Positions 42,710 to 51,200 are shown, counted from the stretch's first letter. The stretch: DNA of 59,133 nucleotides from Smithellaceae bacterium (GCA_030690945.1 JAUYFM010000007.1:1-59133); one strand, 5' to 3'. The notes: generated by a model not told the origin, from the letters alone. Numbers and translations: made by a program.

Positions 42710-43246
42710 ATGGTTCGATGTTTTAATAAAGAGCAGATACCGATGGCGGCCAGGGCGTTTAACGATGCGGAAAAACTGGTGTCGCGTCATTTTCGAATGA
42801 GCGAACTTGATCTGCGAAAAAACAAGTATGACGTAAAAACACTTGCATTTTTAGAAGAGCATGAAGTAAAAGACGGCGCGTTTGCGCATCTTTGTAAGTA
42901 TTCTTACGAAAAGCCTTCCGATTTGAGGCCGGAGGGCAAGGAAGGTTTTGATTTTTACCGGGTGTGCTTGCAGGACAACATGATTCTGGATGCGGTGGAT
43001 CGGGCGAACACATTTATAAAATTCAGCCCTTTGATGTTATACATTGCCGTTCATGAGTTGATTCACGTACTTCGGTTTGGAAACGGCGCCGTTGATTTTA
43101 ACGCGTTACAGGAAGAAAAAGAGCAGGAAGAAAAGATTGTCCACAAGCTGACCCGAAGCGCTTTGCAGCAGGTTCAGCAAAATGATCTGGAAATCGTTTT
43201 GGACTGCTTCTCGAGTGAGTTTGCGATCAGTGATTTATATAATTAA
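42710..43246 (+). CDS. Putative zinc metallopeptidase-like protein (HELIH)
   Basis: This encodes 178 residues; an ATG at 42743 is an alternative start since neither has a strong ribosome site. The only firm motif is AVHELIHVLRFGNG at about residue 113, a HExxH zinc-binding site inside a helix, followed 20 or more residues later by Glu-rich sequence (EEKEQEEKIVHKL) that could give the third ligand. No signal peptide is seen, so it is cytoplasmic. No family is recognised with certainty. It is 17 bases from the FmdB gene. Confidence 0.7.
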   Translation: MVRCFNKEQIPMAARAFNDAEKLVSRHFRMSELDLRKNKYDVKTLAFLEEHEVKDGAFAHLCKYSYEKPSDLRPEGKEGFDFYRVCLQDNMILDAVDRANTFIKFSPLMLYIAVHELIHVLRFGNGAVDFNALQEEKEQEEKIVHKLTRSALQQVQQNDLEIVLDCFSSEFAISDLYN

Positions 43247-43263
43247 TTTCAGGAGATTTTACC

Positions 43264-43554
43264 ATGCCTATTTACGAATATCAGTGTAAGAAATGCGGTA
43301 AACAATTTGAAGCGTTTCAAGGAATTACCGAGCCGGATTTAAAAACATGCAAGTTCTGTAAGGGGAAAGTTCATAAAATGATGTCGCTGTCGTCTTTCAG
43401 CCTGAAAGGCGCCGGCTGGTACGCGACGGACTACGCCGGGAAAAAATCCATAGCGACAGAAAAAAAGGAAAAAACAGAAACCACGCCGTCTGTTACGGAG
43501 AGTGCTGTAAAAGAAACGCCGGCAGCTGCAAGCACCAGCAGCAAAGAAGATTAG
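43264..43554 (+). CDS. FmdB-family zinc-ribbon protein
   Basis: This encodes 96 residues. MPIYEYQCKKCGKQFE and TCKFCKGKVHKMMS give the two CxxC pairs of the FmdB regulatory zinc ribbon. The C-terminal half is a low-complexity Lys/Glu/Thr/Ala tail. The family occurs widely in anaerobes; a transcription-regulating role has been proposed for one member only. AGGAG precedes the ATG, and a terminator follows. Confidence 0.9.
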   Translation: MPIYEYQCKKCGKQFEAFQGITEPDLKTCKFCKGKVHKMMSLSSFSLKGAGWYATDYAGKKSIATEKKEKTETTPSVTESAVKETPAAASTSSKED

Positions 43555-43573
43555 TAAAATTATCCATTTTCAT

Positions 43574-43606
43574 AAAAAAGGTGGCTTTTAAAAGGCCACC
43601 TTTTTT
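43574..43606 (+). terminator. Rho-independent terminator after fmdB
   Basis: AAAAAAGGTGGC pairs with GCCACCTTTTTT around a nine-base loop, and the U-run is part of the right arm. It lies 20 bases after the FmdB stop and, being A/T-flanked on both sides, may serve both strands. Confidence 0.9.
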
Positions 43607-43826
43607 ATTTTATGCCTCATAATCCTGAAATATACATTTTGTGCTTGTCGGAGCAGTTCATTGATAACCGAATGTAAGTTGTAAAATTCAACGTATGATT
43701 TTCGATTCAGCGTTCATCTACGATCTACGTATAGCTTCCTCCTCTTCTACACAACAGCCTGTCTTGCCTGAATTTGCATGATTACAAATGGTAAAATTGT
43801 TTCCGAAGGCAAAACTGGCAAGTGAT

Positions 43827-44435
43827 TTAGTGCTGGATTATGGCTTCTCGGTAAATCTGCCAGAGAGAGTTGTACTTATCAACCAGCTTGAAGCTACCCT
43901 CATTGAGGGCCCACATGTTCACGAGTCCCTGAATAAGAGTAAAGAGCAATGTTGCTGAAGCCTCTAGATCGATGTCTTTGCGGATGTGTCCATGCCTAAC
44001 TCCATCGGAAAGGAGTTCCATTAGAGAGAAAATGTATTTGTCGATCGTCTGAGCTGCCTGTTTATTTAGTTTGCGATCGCCAAGGCTGACTATCTCAGCG
44101 ATGACTTGAAAGGAAAGCCCTTTGCGCATGTCGATCATGGAAAAATGCATCTGGATGATTTCATTAATTGTGTTAAGTGTCACCACTTTGGTCCTTATTT
44201 TTCCCTGCGAAATGTCGCTTAGGAGCAATTTTTCGATATGGGAGAGAAGTAAGGAAAGAATGCTTTTCTTGTTCTTGAAGTGGCGATATATTGCCGCTTC
44301 GGAAATGCCTACCATTGCAGCGATCTTGTTGACCGTGAGATGTTCACTCCCATATTTGAAGATTAGTTTCTGTGCTGCTTCAATAATTTGCTTTTGTCTG
44401 ACTTCTGTATTTTCTTTCTTCATGGTTTTTGCCAT
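43827..44435 (-). CDS. TetR/AcrR-family regulator
   Basis: This encodes 202 residues from the ATG at 44435 (the open frame extends to 44477). The N-terminal DNA-binding domain is QKQIIEAAQKLIFKYGSEHL, then TVNKIAAMVGISEAAIYRHF and KNKKSILSLL, typical TetR. The C-terminal ligand domain is helical and unassigned (RKGLSFQVIAEIVS, LIQGLVNMWALNEG), the kind seen in fatty-acid or drug-responsive members. No target operon is adjacent. A dyad 50 bases upstream of the start is a good autoregulation site. Confidence 0.9.
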   Translation of the reverse strand: MAKTMKKENTEVRQKQIIEAAQKLIFKYGSEHLTVNKIAAMVGISEAAIYRHFKNKKSILSLLLSHIEKLLLSDISQGKIRTKVVTLNTINEIIQMHFSMIDMRKGLSFQVIAEIVSLGDRKLNKQAAQTIDKYIFSLMELLSDGVRHGHIRKDIDLEASATLLFTLIQGLVNMWALNEGSFKLVDKYNSLWQIYREAIIQH

Positions 44436-44484
44436 TGCAGCCTTAAATCCCCCTAAATTATCATCAAAAAAGAACAACTATAGA

Positions 44485-44520
44485 AAACGATTTCTTAAAG
44501 ATTATTTTAAGTACTCGTTT
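44485..44520. promoter_or_regulatory. Candidate TetR operator dyad
   Basis: AAACGA-N3-CTTAAA-N6-TTTAAG-N3-TCGTTT is a symmetric two-block dyad of 36 bp located 50-85 bases upstream of the TetR-type start. Long two-part palindromes of this sort are usual operators for TetR dimers, here probably for autoregulation. Confidence 0.55.
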
Positions 44521-44738
44521 CGATTTATAAAACAGTCTTATTTGTTTTATAATGAATTTTAGACGAAAAATCAATTAAATATTAGAGATTATTTGTTAAC
44601 TGGCAAACATATCGCAGCAGCTCATCAACAATCAGCAGCCAGGAGAAATATCTAACCCGAGAAATATGTCATTCACCGTTAGCGCCTGGTACCCGTGTTA
44701 ATTCACTTTACTATCAGCGGATATAGTAAACGTCAATA

Positions 44739-44779
44739 CACCGGTATTTGGACGGCTTCGTCGTTACCGGTGATTTTTT
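44739..44779 (+). terminator. Terminator-like hairpin without an upstream gene
   Basis: CACCGGTA (44739-44746) pairs with TACCGGTG (44765-44772) and is followed by ATTTTTTA. The loop contains a smaller GACG/CGTC stem. No plus-strand gene is recognisable before it, so it may be left from a decayed gene. Confidence 0.5.
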
Positions 44780-44838
44780 AACAAAAAAGAATGCTGATTA
44801 GTGCGCCAAGTTACCGAGACCACGAATATCGGTTTTTC

Positions 44839-45030
44839 CTATGGCGCGTCTTTATTTTCCGAAGAAGGACTTGGCGCAGTAAAGCCCCACGTCAATGCAA
44901 ATAAAAACAGACACACTGCAATAAGTACTAATATAACTGTCACAAAATTAGGCACAGCCGGTATTTTTGCAATTACAATCAGGCCAATAGCACAAATTAT
45001 AGTAACGACCCCTATTATCTTTTTTTTCAT
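44839..45030 (-). CDS. Small two-TM protein of unknown function
   Basis: This encodes 63 residues. A strong AAAAGGAGG ribosome site lies seven bases before the ATG at 45030, which makes this a real gene despite its size. Two hydrophobic helices (IIGVVTIICAIGLIVIAKI and VTVILVLIAVCLFLFALTW) are linked by a short VPNF turn; the C-terminus is polar (SPSSENKDAP). No family is recognised. Confidence 0.7.
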   Translation of the reverse strand: MKKKIIGVVTIICAIGLIVIAKIPAVPNFVTVILVLIAVCLFLFALTWGFTAPSPSSENKDAP

Positions 45031-45389
45031 TTTTTGCCTCCTTTTAAGTTAAAGTAGTAGTTACAGAGAAATACATCGAATAAATATTTTGTTAGGAATG
45101 TCTTATTAATCATTTTGCTAACATACTTTGAAGACCAGAAGGATTGAATAATTATCAAAGGATTCCTACCTTTCAATCATCTTTCAAATATTATCAAGTT
45201 AATATTCACTAACATAATAGTTAATAGTAACTTACATGTCAAGAAATAGTTCAATATAGAACTTTTTTAAGGTTACTAATTATATATGCGGAATTCCTTT
45301 GATATTACTAAAATGTGCAGTTTGTTGCTTCTCTTTCAACACTTAATCAATAATTTAATCTTTTGAAAAAAGATACCTCATGCTATTAA
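45031..45389. other. AT-rich gap, no feature seen
   Basis: About 360 bases of AT-rich sequence with many stops in all frames. I see no gene, RNA or clear hairpin other than AT-rich micro-palindromes. It separates the small membrane gene from the purD-like remnant. Confidence 0.6.
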
Positions 45390-45555
45390 TATCCAGTCCT
45401 AAGCCCGGGTTTCGAAGAAGTGTTAGTCAAAAAGGACAAAGGAAAGAAAGTCTATTATATTGCCGGTGATTCAGGTTATGTTTTTTATATAACTGGACTT
45501 GGCAAGACTGTCCATGTGGCGCGAAAACGGGCATATGATATTATTAACAAAATAA
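45390..45555 (+). pseudogene. purD-like C-terminal remnant cut by IS end
   Basis: The frame reads KGKKVYYIAGDSGYVFYITG then LGKTVHVARKRAYDIINKI. The segment GYVFYITGLGKTVHVARKRAYD is like the last domain of phosphoribosylamine-glycine ligase (GRVL-x-VTGLG-x-TLEEA-x-x-RAYE). The rest of the gene is missing upstream. The terminal inverted repeat of the IS starts at 45556 exactly where the family's tail (Pro-Gly-x-x-Tyr-Arg-x-Asp) should follow. The match is short, so the identification is tentative; the stop now used (45594-45596) lies inside the IS. Confidence 0.45.
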
Positions 45556-47176
45556 TTCCCGACTTTGACAGCAGAAAAAATAATATTCAGTTATAAAGAA
45601 GAGTTGCAGACACACGTCAAGCTTGTGCCACTACATTTTCACTTTTTGTCAGACGAAGCACTTTAGGAGGTGGCTTAAGACCGATTGCCGAAAAGAGTTT
45701 ATGAGCATTGCCGTTAATATCTGTGCGCACCCACATGGTTGTAGAACGTACCTTAACCGGAACGGCTCGCACCTCTTGAAGTTCCCTCATGGCTTCAACC
45801 ACGGTGAGCGGACGAGGCTTGATGGCATCTTCAGCGATCGCGGGACTTTCTAACATCAATTTCTTTTCCCGAAGCGCCTTGGTCATCAGCGACTCGCAAT
45901 AGTAAGCGATGAAACACAAGGTGAGATGTCCCACGATGCGGGGATCGGTCCAATGAAAAATAGGACGGGCCCTTAGCGTCCCTTTGATCTCGCCAAACGC
46001 ATCTTCCACAATCCACAGCGTCTTGTAGTTCTCAATAATCTCTTTTGCATCCATGTCCAGGACATTGGTGACCACGCCGAAATAACCGTCCCGCATGGCG
46101 TCTTGCGCGATCGCTTTTTCGTTGAGGGTAAATTCCTTGTTGTCGTTCAACCCGACAACATACCGCTGATAGGTTGTATTGGAGACAAACTCTTTTGCCG
46201 TAATCTTCTTCTTGGATAACTTTTTACGAATCTTATCCAGAACATCTTCACGCGCTTTTCTGTCCCGCTCTGCCCGGACTCGAGACCACGTGATGATGCA
46301 CCGATCCTCTTCATGGCTTGTCTCATACACTGCCAGGTCGGCGTTGATCCATTGGTACCGTCGGATATCGTAAAATTCCTCATGACGTTTTTTAAACACG
46401 GCCAGCTTCATCCCGACGATAAACTCGCCTACTTTGTTTTCGCCGCGCAGTGCCGTCAGATTTTGCTTCGAAAATAGTCCCCGATCCCCCACAAAGATAA
46501 ATCGCCGGATACTGAACTTTTCCCGTAATTTGGCAACAATGTCCTTGATGGTTTTACCTTCAAACGTATTGCCGGGATACACCTCAAAGCCGATCGGGAT
46601 GCCTTCTGGTGTTACCAGTAAGCCTAACACCACCTGGGTGCAATCGCTGCGACGCTCTTTGCTGTAACCGAATTGCCGCAGTTCACCCAAATCGGTCCGG
46701 GTGCTTTCAAACCGGAGTGTGGTCAGATCATACAAGATCACATCCACCTCCCGGCTCAATAAATCGCGGTCGCGCCAAAACAAGTCTTTCTCAATTTCAT
46801 CTTTATGAGCTGCCAGTAAGTCCAGTGTTCGATACAAATGATGAAGGCCAATATCTGGGGTAACCATCTCCGGATAGAAGCGCTTTTGCCAATGTTCGAA
46901 AACCTTGAGCTTGGAGCCCGGTTGCACAAAGCGAGCGGCGGCCAGGGTAAACACAAGTCCCCGTAAATCGAATTCCAGTTTGGGATGCTTGGCGGTAACG
47001 GATTCCAAAATATGGTTCATGCCGCTCTTTTCAAATAAACGTTCTAAAACCAACAGCGGACCAAGAATATAGGTTTCTTTTATGTCAACACATTTTGCCA
47101 ATTCCAATAAGGACACTTTCGCTGATATTATTGATGATTTTTAGCGGTTAATCTCATTATCTGTCAAAGTCGGGAA
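45556..47176 (-). mobile_element. IS1634-type insertion sequence
   Basis: TTCCCGACTTTGACAG (45556-45571) is the exact reverse complement of 47161-47176, giving a 16-bp terminal inverted repeat around one transposase gene. The total of about 1.62 kb fits the IS1634 group. I see no clear target duplication directly outside, so the flanks may have rearranged or the true ends may differ by a base or two. Confidence 0.82.
45617..47116 (-). CDS. IS1634-family DDE transposase
   Basis: This encodes 499 intact residues. The catalytic acidic residues can be placed: Asp in DVILYDLTTLRFES, Asp in FIFVGDRGLFSKQN, and Glu in LWIVEDAFGEIKGTL, the IS4-superfamily arrangement with a beta-rich insertion between the second Asp and the Glu. 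HLTLCFIAYYCES near the end is typical. The frame is unbroken, so the element may be active. It reads opposite to the purD-like remnant it terminates. Confidence 0.93.
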   Translation of the reverse strand: MSLLELAKCVDIKETYILGPLLVLERLFEKSGMNHILESVTAKHPKLEFDLRGLVFTLAAARFVQPGSKLKVFEHWQKRFYPEMVTPDIGLHHLYRTLDLLAAHKDEIEKDLFWRDRDLLSREVDVILYDLTTLRFESTRTDLGELRQFGYSKERRSDCTQVVLGLLVTPEGIPIGFEVYPGNTFEGKTIKDIVAKLREKFSIRRFIFVGDRGLFSKQNLTALRGENKVGEFIVGMKLAVFKKRHEEFYDIRRYQWINADLAVYETSHEEDRCIITWSRVRAERDRKAREDVLDKIRKKLSKKKITAKEFVSNTTYQRYVVGLNDNKEFTLNEKAIAQDAMRDGYFGVVTNVLDMDAKEIIENYKTLWIVEDAFGEIKGTLRARPIFHWTDPRIVGHLTLCFIAYYCESLMTKALREKKLMLESPAIAEDAIKPRPLTVVEAMRELQEVRAVPVKVRSTTMWVRTDINGNAHKLFSAIGLKPPPKVLRLTKSENVVAQA

Positions 47177-47200
47177 AGGCGGCCCTTTAAAGCCGCCTTT
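47175..47200. terminator. Rho-independent terminator at IS right edge
   Basis: AAAGGCGGC pairs with GCCGCCTTT around an eight-base loop and is followed by CTTTAT. It overlaps the last bases of the IS end. It may belong to the gene that was interrupted by the IS. Confidence 0.8.
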
Positions 47201-47224
47201 CTTTATATTTGAAAATACGGCTTC

Positions 47225-47335
47225 ATGCTGGTTGCTCCGAAATATTCTGATTCAATCATGTTGATTGAATCATTTATTTGATCATGCTATGAATACAGAA
47301 GAATTCGGGTTCAATCTGCAAAATTGAACCAGCAT
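47225..47335. repeat. Nested inverted repeats upstream of mntA-like gene
   Basis: ATGCTGGTT (47225-47233) is inverted at 47327-47335. Inside lie two hairpins: TGATTCAAT-N7-ATTGAATCA (47248-47272) and GGTTCAAT-N7-ATTGAACC (47308-47330), sharing the word TTCAAT. The block ends 11 bases before the nucleotidyltransferase start, so an operator for the toxin-antitoxin pair or a small mobile repeat are both possible. Confidence 0.5.
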
Positions 47336-47346
47336 AAAGTGATGTG

Positions 47347-47640
47347 ATGATGGACAAAAAAGAAATTATCGAAATTATTCAAAACAGAAAACCTGAGTTA
47401 ACGTTGCGCTATGGCGTCAGGCGCCTTGGCCTTTTTGGTTCATACGTTAAAAATCAGCAGCGCAAAAAGAGCGACATTGATATTCTTGTGCAATTCAATC
47501 GAGATATTGATCTTTTCGATTTTATCGACTTGCGTGAATACCTTGAAAGTCAACTCAATACGAAAGTCGATCTGGTCATGGAATCCGCACTTAAACCCAA
47601 CCTTGGGAAACGAATTCTTGCAGAGGTTGAATATGTATAA
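47347..47640 (+). CDS. MntA-like minimal nucleotidyltransferase (antitoxin)
   Basis: This encodes 97 residues. LGLFGSYVKNQQRKKSDIDILV is the GSx10DxD nucleotidyltransferase site with both metal-binding Asp (SDIDI); the third acidic residue is in KVDLVMES. MntA proteins AMPylate and neutralise the HEPN toxin HepT encoded next. Here the hepT start overlaps the mntA stop, as usual, but hepT is truncated, so the antitoxin is probably an orphan. An ATG at 47350 is equally possible as start. Confidence 0.88.
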   Translation: MMDKKEIIEIIQNRKPELTLRYGVRRLGLFGSYVKNQQRKKSDIDILVQFNRDIDLFDFIDLREYLESQLNTKVDLVMESALKPNLGKRILAEVEYV

Positions 47641-47881
47641 AAACAGAGATGTGTCCGATTATATCAACGACATATTAACGGCCATCTCTGATGTTGAATC
47701 TTTTACCAGAGGCATGTCCCGTTTAATGGCCAACATGCCTGATAAAACTCTGTCAAATGTTTTCATTACCTCTCCTGCCGGGAACTTTTATTATGGTGTC
47801 ATGAAATACGGCTGCAATTCTTTGCACAACTGTTCCGGCACGACGGGACAGATGATTTCATTGTGCAGCTTTTCAAAATAG
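47633..47881 (+). pseudogene. Truncated hepT-like HEPN toxin gene
   Basis: The frame begins MYKNRDVSDYINDILTAISD then VESFTRGMS, the normal start of HepT. After about 33 residues the similarity stops, and the frame runs into the 3' end of the opposite galT-like gene. The family's RX4HXY catalytic motif, expected near residue 100, is absent. The toxin is thus inactive, likely by a deletion that joined it to the neighbouring gene. Confidence 0.7.
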
Positions 47882-48831
47882 TTCAAGTCGCTTGTGCCCA
47901 GAGGATTGATTTCAAAACGCGGCACGATTTTTCCCTGTATCCAGAAGTTTTTCTCCGGTGTCATAGTCGCATAGAGGGACAGATTAAAACTCATGAAATT
48001 GTTGACATACAGATGAAGAAAGACCCGGGACAGGCCTTGCAGCAGTTCATCAAAGTTGGCTTCCGTCAGATCAAAAAATGATGTCTTTTCCTTGAAATAA
48101 AAATCGATTTCTCCCGCCATGCCCTTGGGCGAAAATGCGGTAAGCCAGGAAATGACGCCGGTTGTGGCGATAAAGCGCTCCCCGGCTTCCTGCTCCATCA
48201 CCAGAATATTTCTCCATAGGTTGCCGCCGCCTGCCGCCGCCTCGTAATTTTGCGCGCTGGCCAAAAGCTGCCGCATGAAATTGGTCGGCTTTTTGCTCAC
48301 AAGCGTCTGCAAGTGAGGATGAATCAGGCCGCCTCCCGAAGGCGGCATGTAGTTCCAGTTGATCGAACAGTATTGATACCCTTTTTGCAGTTCGGCGATA
48401 CGGTAAAAATAATCGCGGCAGACGGCAAAGCCGCCGCGCATCGCTTCGGGAGTCAACTGATCAAGCCCGATGAAGTGGCGTGATGAAAAAATAGCGACCG
48501 TATTGGTGGCGTCATAAGGAAACGCATTGGGAAACAAATACGCCTCGCCTCTTTTAAATTTCCCCTCCGTGATAATGTCCGGCGTAAATTTCGGCGTGAT
48601 CTTATCGAAGAGTCCGGGACAAAACGGACAAATGGATTCGGGCGACTTTTCCAAATAGGCATTGGTGTCCGGTTTTTGAGCGGGCCGCACCCGGTAGGGC
48701 AGAATGCGGCTGGCCACGCCGGTGGTTTCATCGTAGCGCTCTTCGATGGGAATGTCTTTCGGTGCAAAGCCGTCAAAGGGATTGAGGTAATGTCCGGTGG
48801 TGATCTCTTTGTGAAATCCGATGTCTCTCAT
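47791..48831 (-). CDS. Galactose-1-phosphate uridylyltransferase-like protein
   Basis: This encodes 346 residues from the ATG at 48831, which overlaps the stop of the DHH gene (ATGA). The GalT/HIT fold is visible: zinc-type Cys in SICPFCPG, NAFPYDATNTVAIFSSRHF, and the nucleotidyl His motif GLIHPHLQTL. GalT moves UMP between UDP-glucose and galactose 1-phosphate, but members this divergent in anaerobes often have other substrates, so the exact reaction is not assigned. Its 3' end overlaps the truncated hepT frame. Confidence 0.82.
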   Translation of the reverse strand: MRDIGFHKEITTGHYLNPFDGFAPKDIPIEERYDETTGVASRILPYRVRPAQKPDTNAYLEKSPESICPFCPGLFDKITPKFTPDIITEGKFKRGEAYLFPNAFPYDATNTVAIFSSRHFIGLDQLTPEAMRGGFAVCRDYFYRIAELQKGYQYCSINWNYMPPSGGGLIHPHLQTLVSKKPTNFMRQLLASAQNYEAAAGGGNLWRNILVMEQEAGERFIATTGVISWLTAFSPKGMAGEIDFYFKEKTSFFDLTEANFDELLQGLSRVFLHLYVNNFMSFNLSLYATMTPEKNFWIQGKIVPRFEINPLGTSDLNYFEKLHNEIICPVVPEQLCKELQPYFMTP

Positions 48832-49898
48832 GTTTTTTCCATCTCCATTTTTGTCGCCGGGGTATCTTCTTTTACGAGATTGCCTTTTTTGAGGCATTGA
48901 TGAAGAAAATGATCAACGCTTTGCTGGGATAAATCCCCTTTTAATTCTGTTTTTAAAACGTCCAGCGCGATTTCAATGCGGGCGGCGCTGCGGTGCCCGC
49001 CCCCCTGGCCGAAAAGGCCGCAGACGCCTTGAGCGATCGCGCCGCAGTCCTGCCGGTAGCCGTCGCCCCGGAAAATAATGATCAGTTTATCGTTGACGAT
49101 GCCCGCAACGACCACATAATACGTGCCGATCAGACGTAAATAGAAATCCGCCACCTGCACGCAAACATCCGGACTTTCCACGTGTCCCAGAAAACCAACG
49201 CGGCGGCCGCGATAATGCTTCATGGTATGAAAGGCATGATCGAAATATTTCAAGTAACTCATTGGCGTCTGATTGAGTTCAATGCGGCGGATCAGCCGCA
49301 TATTGGCGCGCCTGGTGTGATACGTGTAGGCGCGGATGTCTTCAGCCAGCGTTTCGCGGTCGAAATTGTCCGTGTCCGTTTTGATGCCGTAAAGAAGCGC
49401 CGTGTGCAGATTGCGGGGAATCCGAATGCGGGCGCAAAGCAGATATTCCGTTAAAACAGTGGAGAGTGCTCCATAGTGCGGACGGATGTCCGTCAGTTCT
49501 GCCTGCCAGTCGCCCTTGCGTGGATGATGATCAAAGACGATAGTCGGTTTGATCATCTGGCGTTGATCACCGAAAAAAGAAGGTTGCGCGTCCACCAGCG
49601 CGATGAGCCGGTAGTCATTGACATCCACCTGAATCAACAATCGAATGTTGAGGCGCATCGCTTGGGCCAGTTCTTTGTTCTGCTGGCGGCGAAAAGGCTC
49701 CGTTGCCGCAAAAACACATTTGGACAGGCCTTTTTTGCGCAAAAGAAGTTCCCGAAGTGCCATGGCTGAGGCAATTGCGTCCGGGTCGGGGCTGCCATGC
49801 ATCAGCAGAAGCAGCGAATCGTTAGGAAGTGTGAGCTCCAGCAGCTTCTTTAAATTCTGTTGGGTCTCGTTTTTGATGGCAATGGATTCAAACGTCAT
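48828..49898 (-). CDS. DHH-family phosphoesterase (NrnA-like)
   Basis: This encodes 356 residues. The DHH domain has MHGSPDPDAIASAMAL, LVDAQPS and FDHHPRKGD as metal-binding motifs, and the DHHA1 domain closes with GLFGQGGGHRSAARIEI. Family members degrade short RNA (nanoRNA), pAp or cyclic-dinucleotide products such as pApA. A c-di-AMP synthase is encoded nearby at 53478 on the other strand, so turnover of its product is a possible but unproven role. It starts 34 bases after selD. Confidence 0.88.
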   Translation of the reverse strand: MTFESIAIKNETQQNLKKLLELTLPNDSLLLLMHGSPDPDAIASAMALRELLLRKKGLSKCVFAATEPFRRQQNKELAQAMRLNIRLLIQVDVNDYRLIALVDAQPSFFGDQRQMIKPTIVFDHHPRKGDWQAELTDIRPHYGALSTVLTEYLLCARIRIPRNLHTALLYGIKTDTDNFDRETLAEDIRAYTYHTRRANMRLIRRIELNQTPMSYLKYFDHAFHTMKHYRGRRVGFLGHVESPDVCVQVADFYLRLIGTYYVVVAGIVNDKLIIIFRGDGYRQDCGAIAQGVCGLFGQGGGHRSAARIEIALDVLKTELKGDLSQQSVDHFLHQCLKKGNLVKEDTPATKMEMEKT

Positions 49899-49931
49899 GG
49901 TTCACTTGCCTTTGCCGTCTGTTGGATTTTT

Positions 49932-50984
49932 TTACGCCATTAAAATTTTGCCCGGATGTTCGCTGACCACGTCGCCCACGACTGCCGCATCAACCATCCC
50001 CGCTGCACGCAATGTTTCCGTGAGCGCCTGCGCTTTCGCCGCAGGCAGGCTGAAAAACAAACCACCGGCGGTCTGCGGATCAAAACAGACATCAAAAATC
50101 CAATCCGGACACGTCGGTGCTTTTTCGATCTGAGCGATACGGAAGTTACGGTTGCGGTAGAGGCCGCCGGGAAGATAGCCCGCTTCTGCCAGATTCCGGA
50201 CGCCGTCCAGAATCGGTATCGCCGCAGAATTAATCCGCAGGCCGACATTGCTGCCTTCAATCGTTTCACAGGCGTGGCCTAAAAAACCGAATCCGGTAAT
50301 ATCCGTGCAGGAATGAATATCCCCCGCGGCCAGCATTAATTCGCAGGCTTTTTTATTGAGCTCCGTCATACAGACGATAGATTTTTGCAGCAGCGACTCA
50401 TGAACCGCGTTGGCTTTGAGCGCCGTGCTGATAATGCCTGTTCCCAGCGGTTTGGTCAGAATCAGTTTGTCACCTATCCTCGCACCGCGATTGAACAGCA
50501 CTTTATCCGGATGAATCGTGCCGGTTACAGACAGGCCGTACTTAATTTCGCTGTCTTCCACACTGTGGCCGCCGACTAAAAGGACGCCGGCCTCGCGCAT
50601 TTTGTCAAGCCCTCCGCGCAAAACGTCCTTGAGCACGGATTTATCCATCGTCTTGATTGGAAAGCAAACAATGTTCATGGCCGTCAGGGGCTTGCCGCCC
50701 ATCGCGTAAATATCATTGATCGCGTTGGTTGCGGCGATCTGGCCGAAGGTATAGGGATCATCCACGGTCGGCGTAAAAAAATCAACAGTCTGAACCAGCG
50801 CCAGATCGTCGGACATTTTATACACGCCCGCGTCTTCCGCATGTTCATATCCGGTCAGTAAATGGGGATCGGATATGAGCGGCAAATCGCGCAGAATTTC
50901 GGACAGGTCACCCGGACCGATCTTACAGGCTCAACCCGCGCTCTGGACTGTTTCCGTCAAACGGATGGGCTTTTTTTCTTCCAT
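49932..50984 (-). CDS. selD: Selenide, water dikinase; selenoprotein with in-frame UGA
   Basis: A conventional reading would start at 50885 (317 residues) and miss the active site. From the ATG at 50984 the frame reads MEEKKPIRLTETVQSAG, then TGA (50933-50931), then ACKIGPGDLSEIL; E. coli SelD has GAGCGCKISP at this point. The TGA thus encodes the catalytic selenocysteine 18, with Lys21 as the expected second catalytic residue. The full product is 350 residues. A small GGTC-CGGGT-GACC hairpin lies about 13 bases after the TGA, in the place of a bacterial SECIS. The enzyme makes selenophosphate from selenide and ATP. DDLALVQTVDFFTP is the ATP/metal block. Confidence 0.95.
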
Positions 50985-51075
50985 TTTTCCTCAACCTGAA
51001 AATAAAAGTTGTGTCGCTTCCCTCGAAGCGCTTTTCGATTTTTAGCATAGAAGTCGGCATTTTCCAATAATAATA

Positions 51076-51119
51076 GTAGGGACGGTCGCCCGGCATGCGC
51101 CGGGCAAGCGGACCGCTAC
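51076..51119. repeat. GTAG-CTAC REP-like palindrome
   Basis: GTAG at the left and CTAC at the right bound a hairpin with a perfect GCCCGGC-ATGC-GCCGGGC core and imperfect outer arms. It lies between the divergent selD and thrC genes. It shares the GTAG head with the RAYT REPs but not the stem, so a different family is likely. Confidence 0.5.
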
Positions 51120-51200
51120 CCACATGAAAATCGTCATTTTGGTTGATTTATTCGGGTAAATACGCTTAAGGAAGGTGCATTAAGAACAAGGATAATCGGG

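Noticed and set aside
50923-51123. A 66-codon minus-strand frame upstream of selD
   Set aside because: It overlaps the true selD start in a different frame and reads through the REP-like palindrome; SelD with Sec explains the region better.
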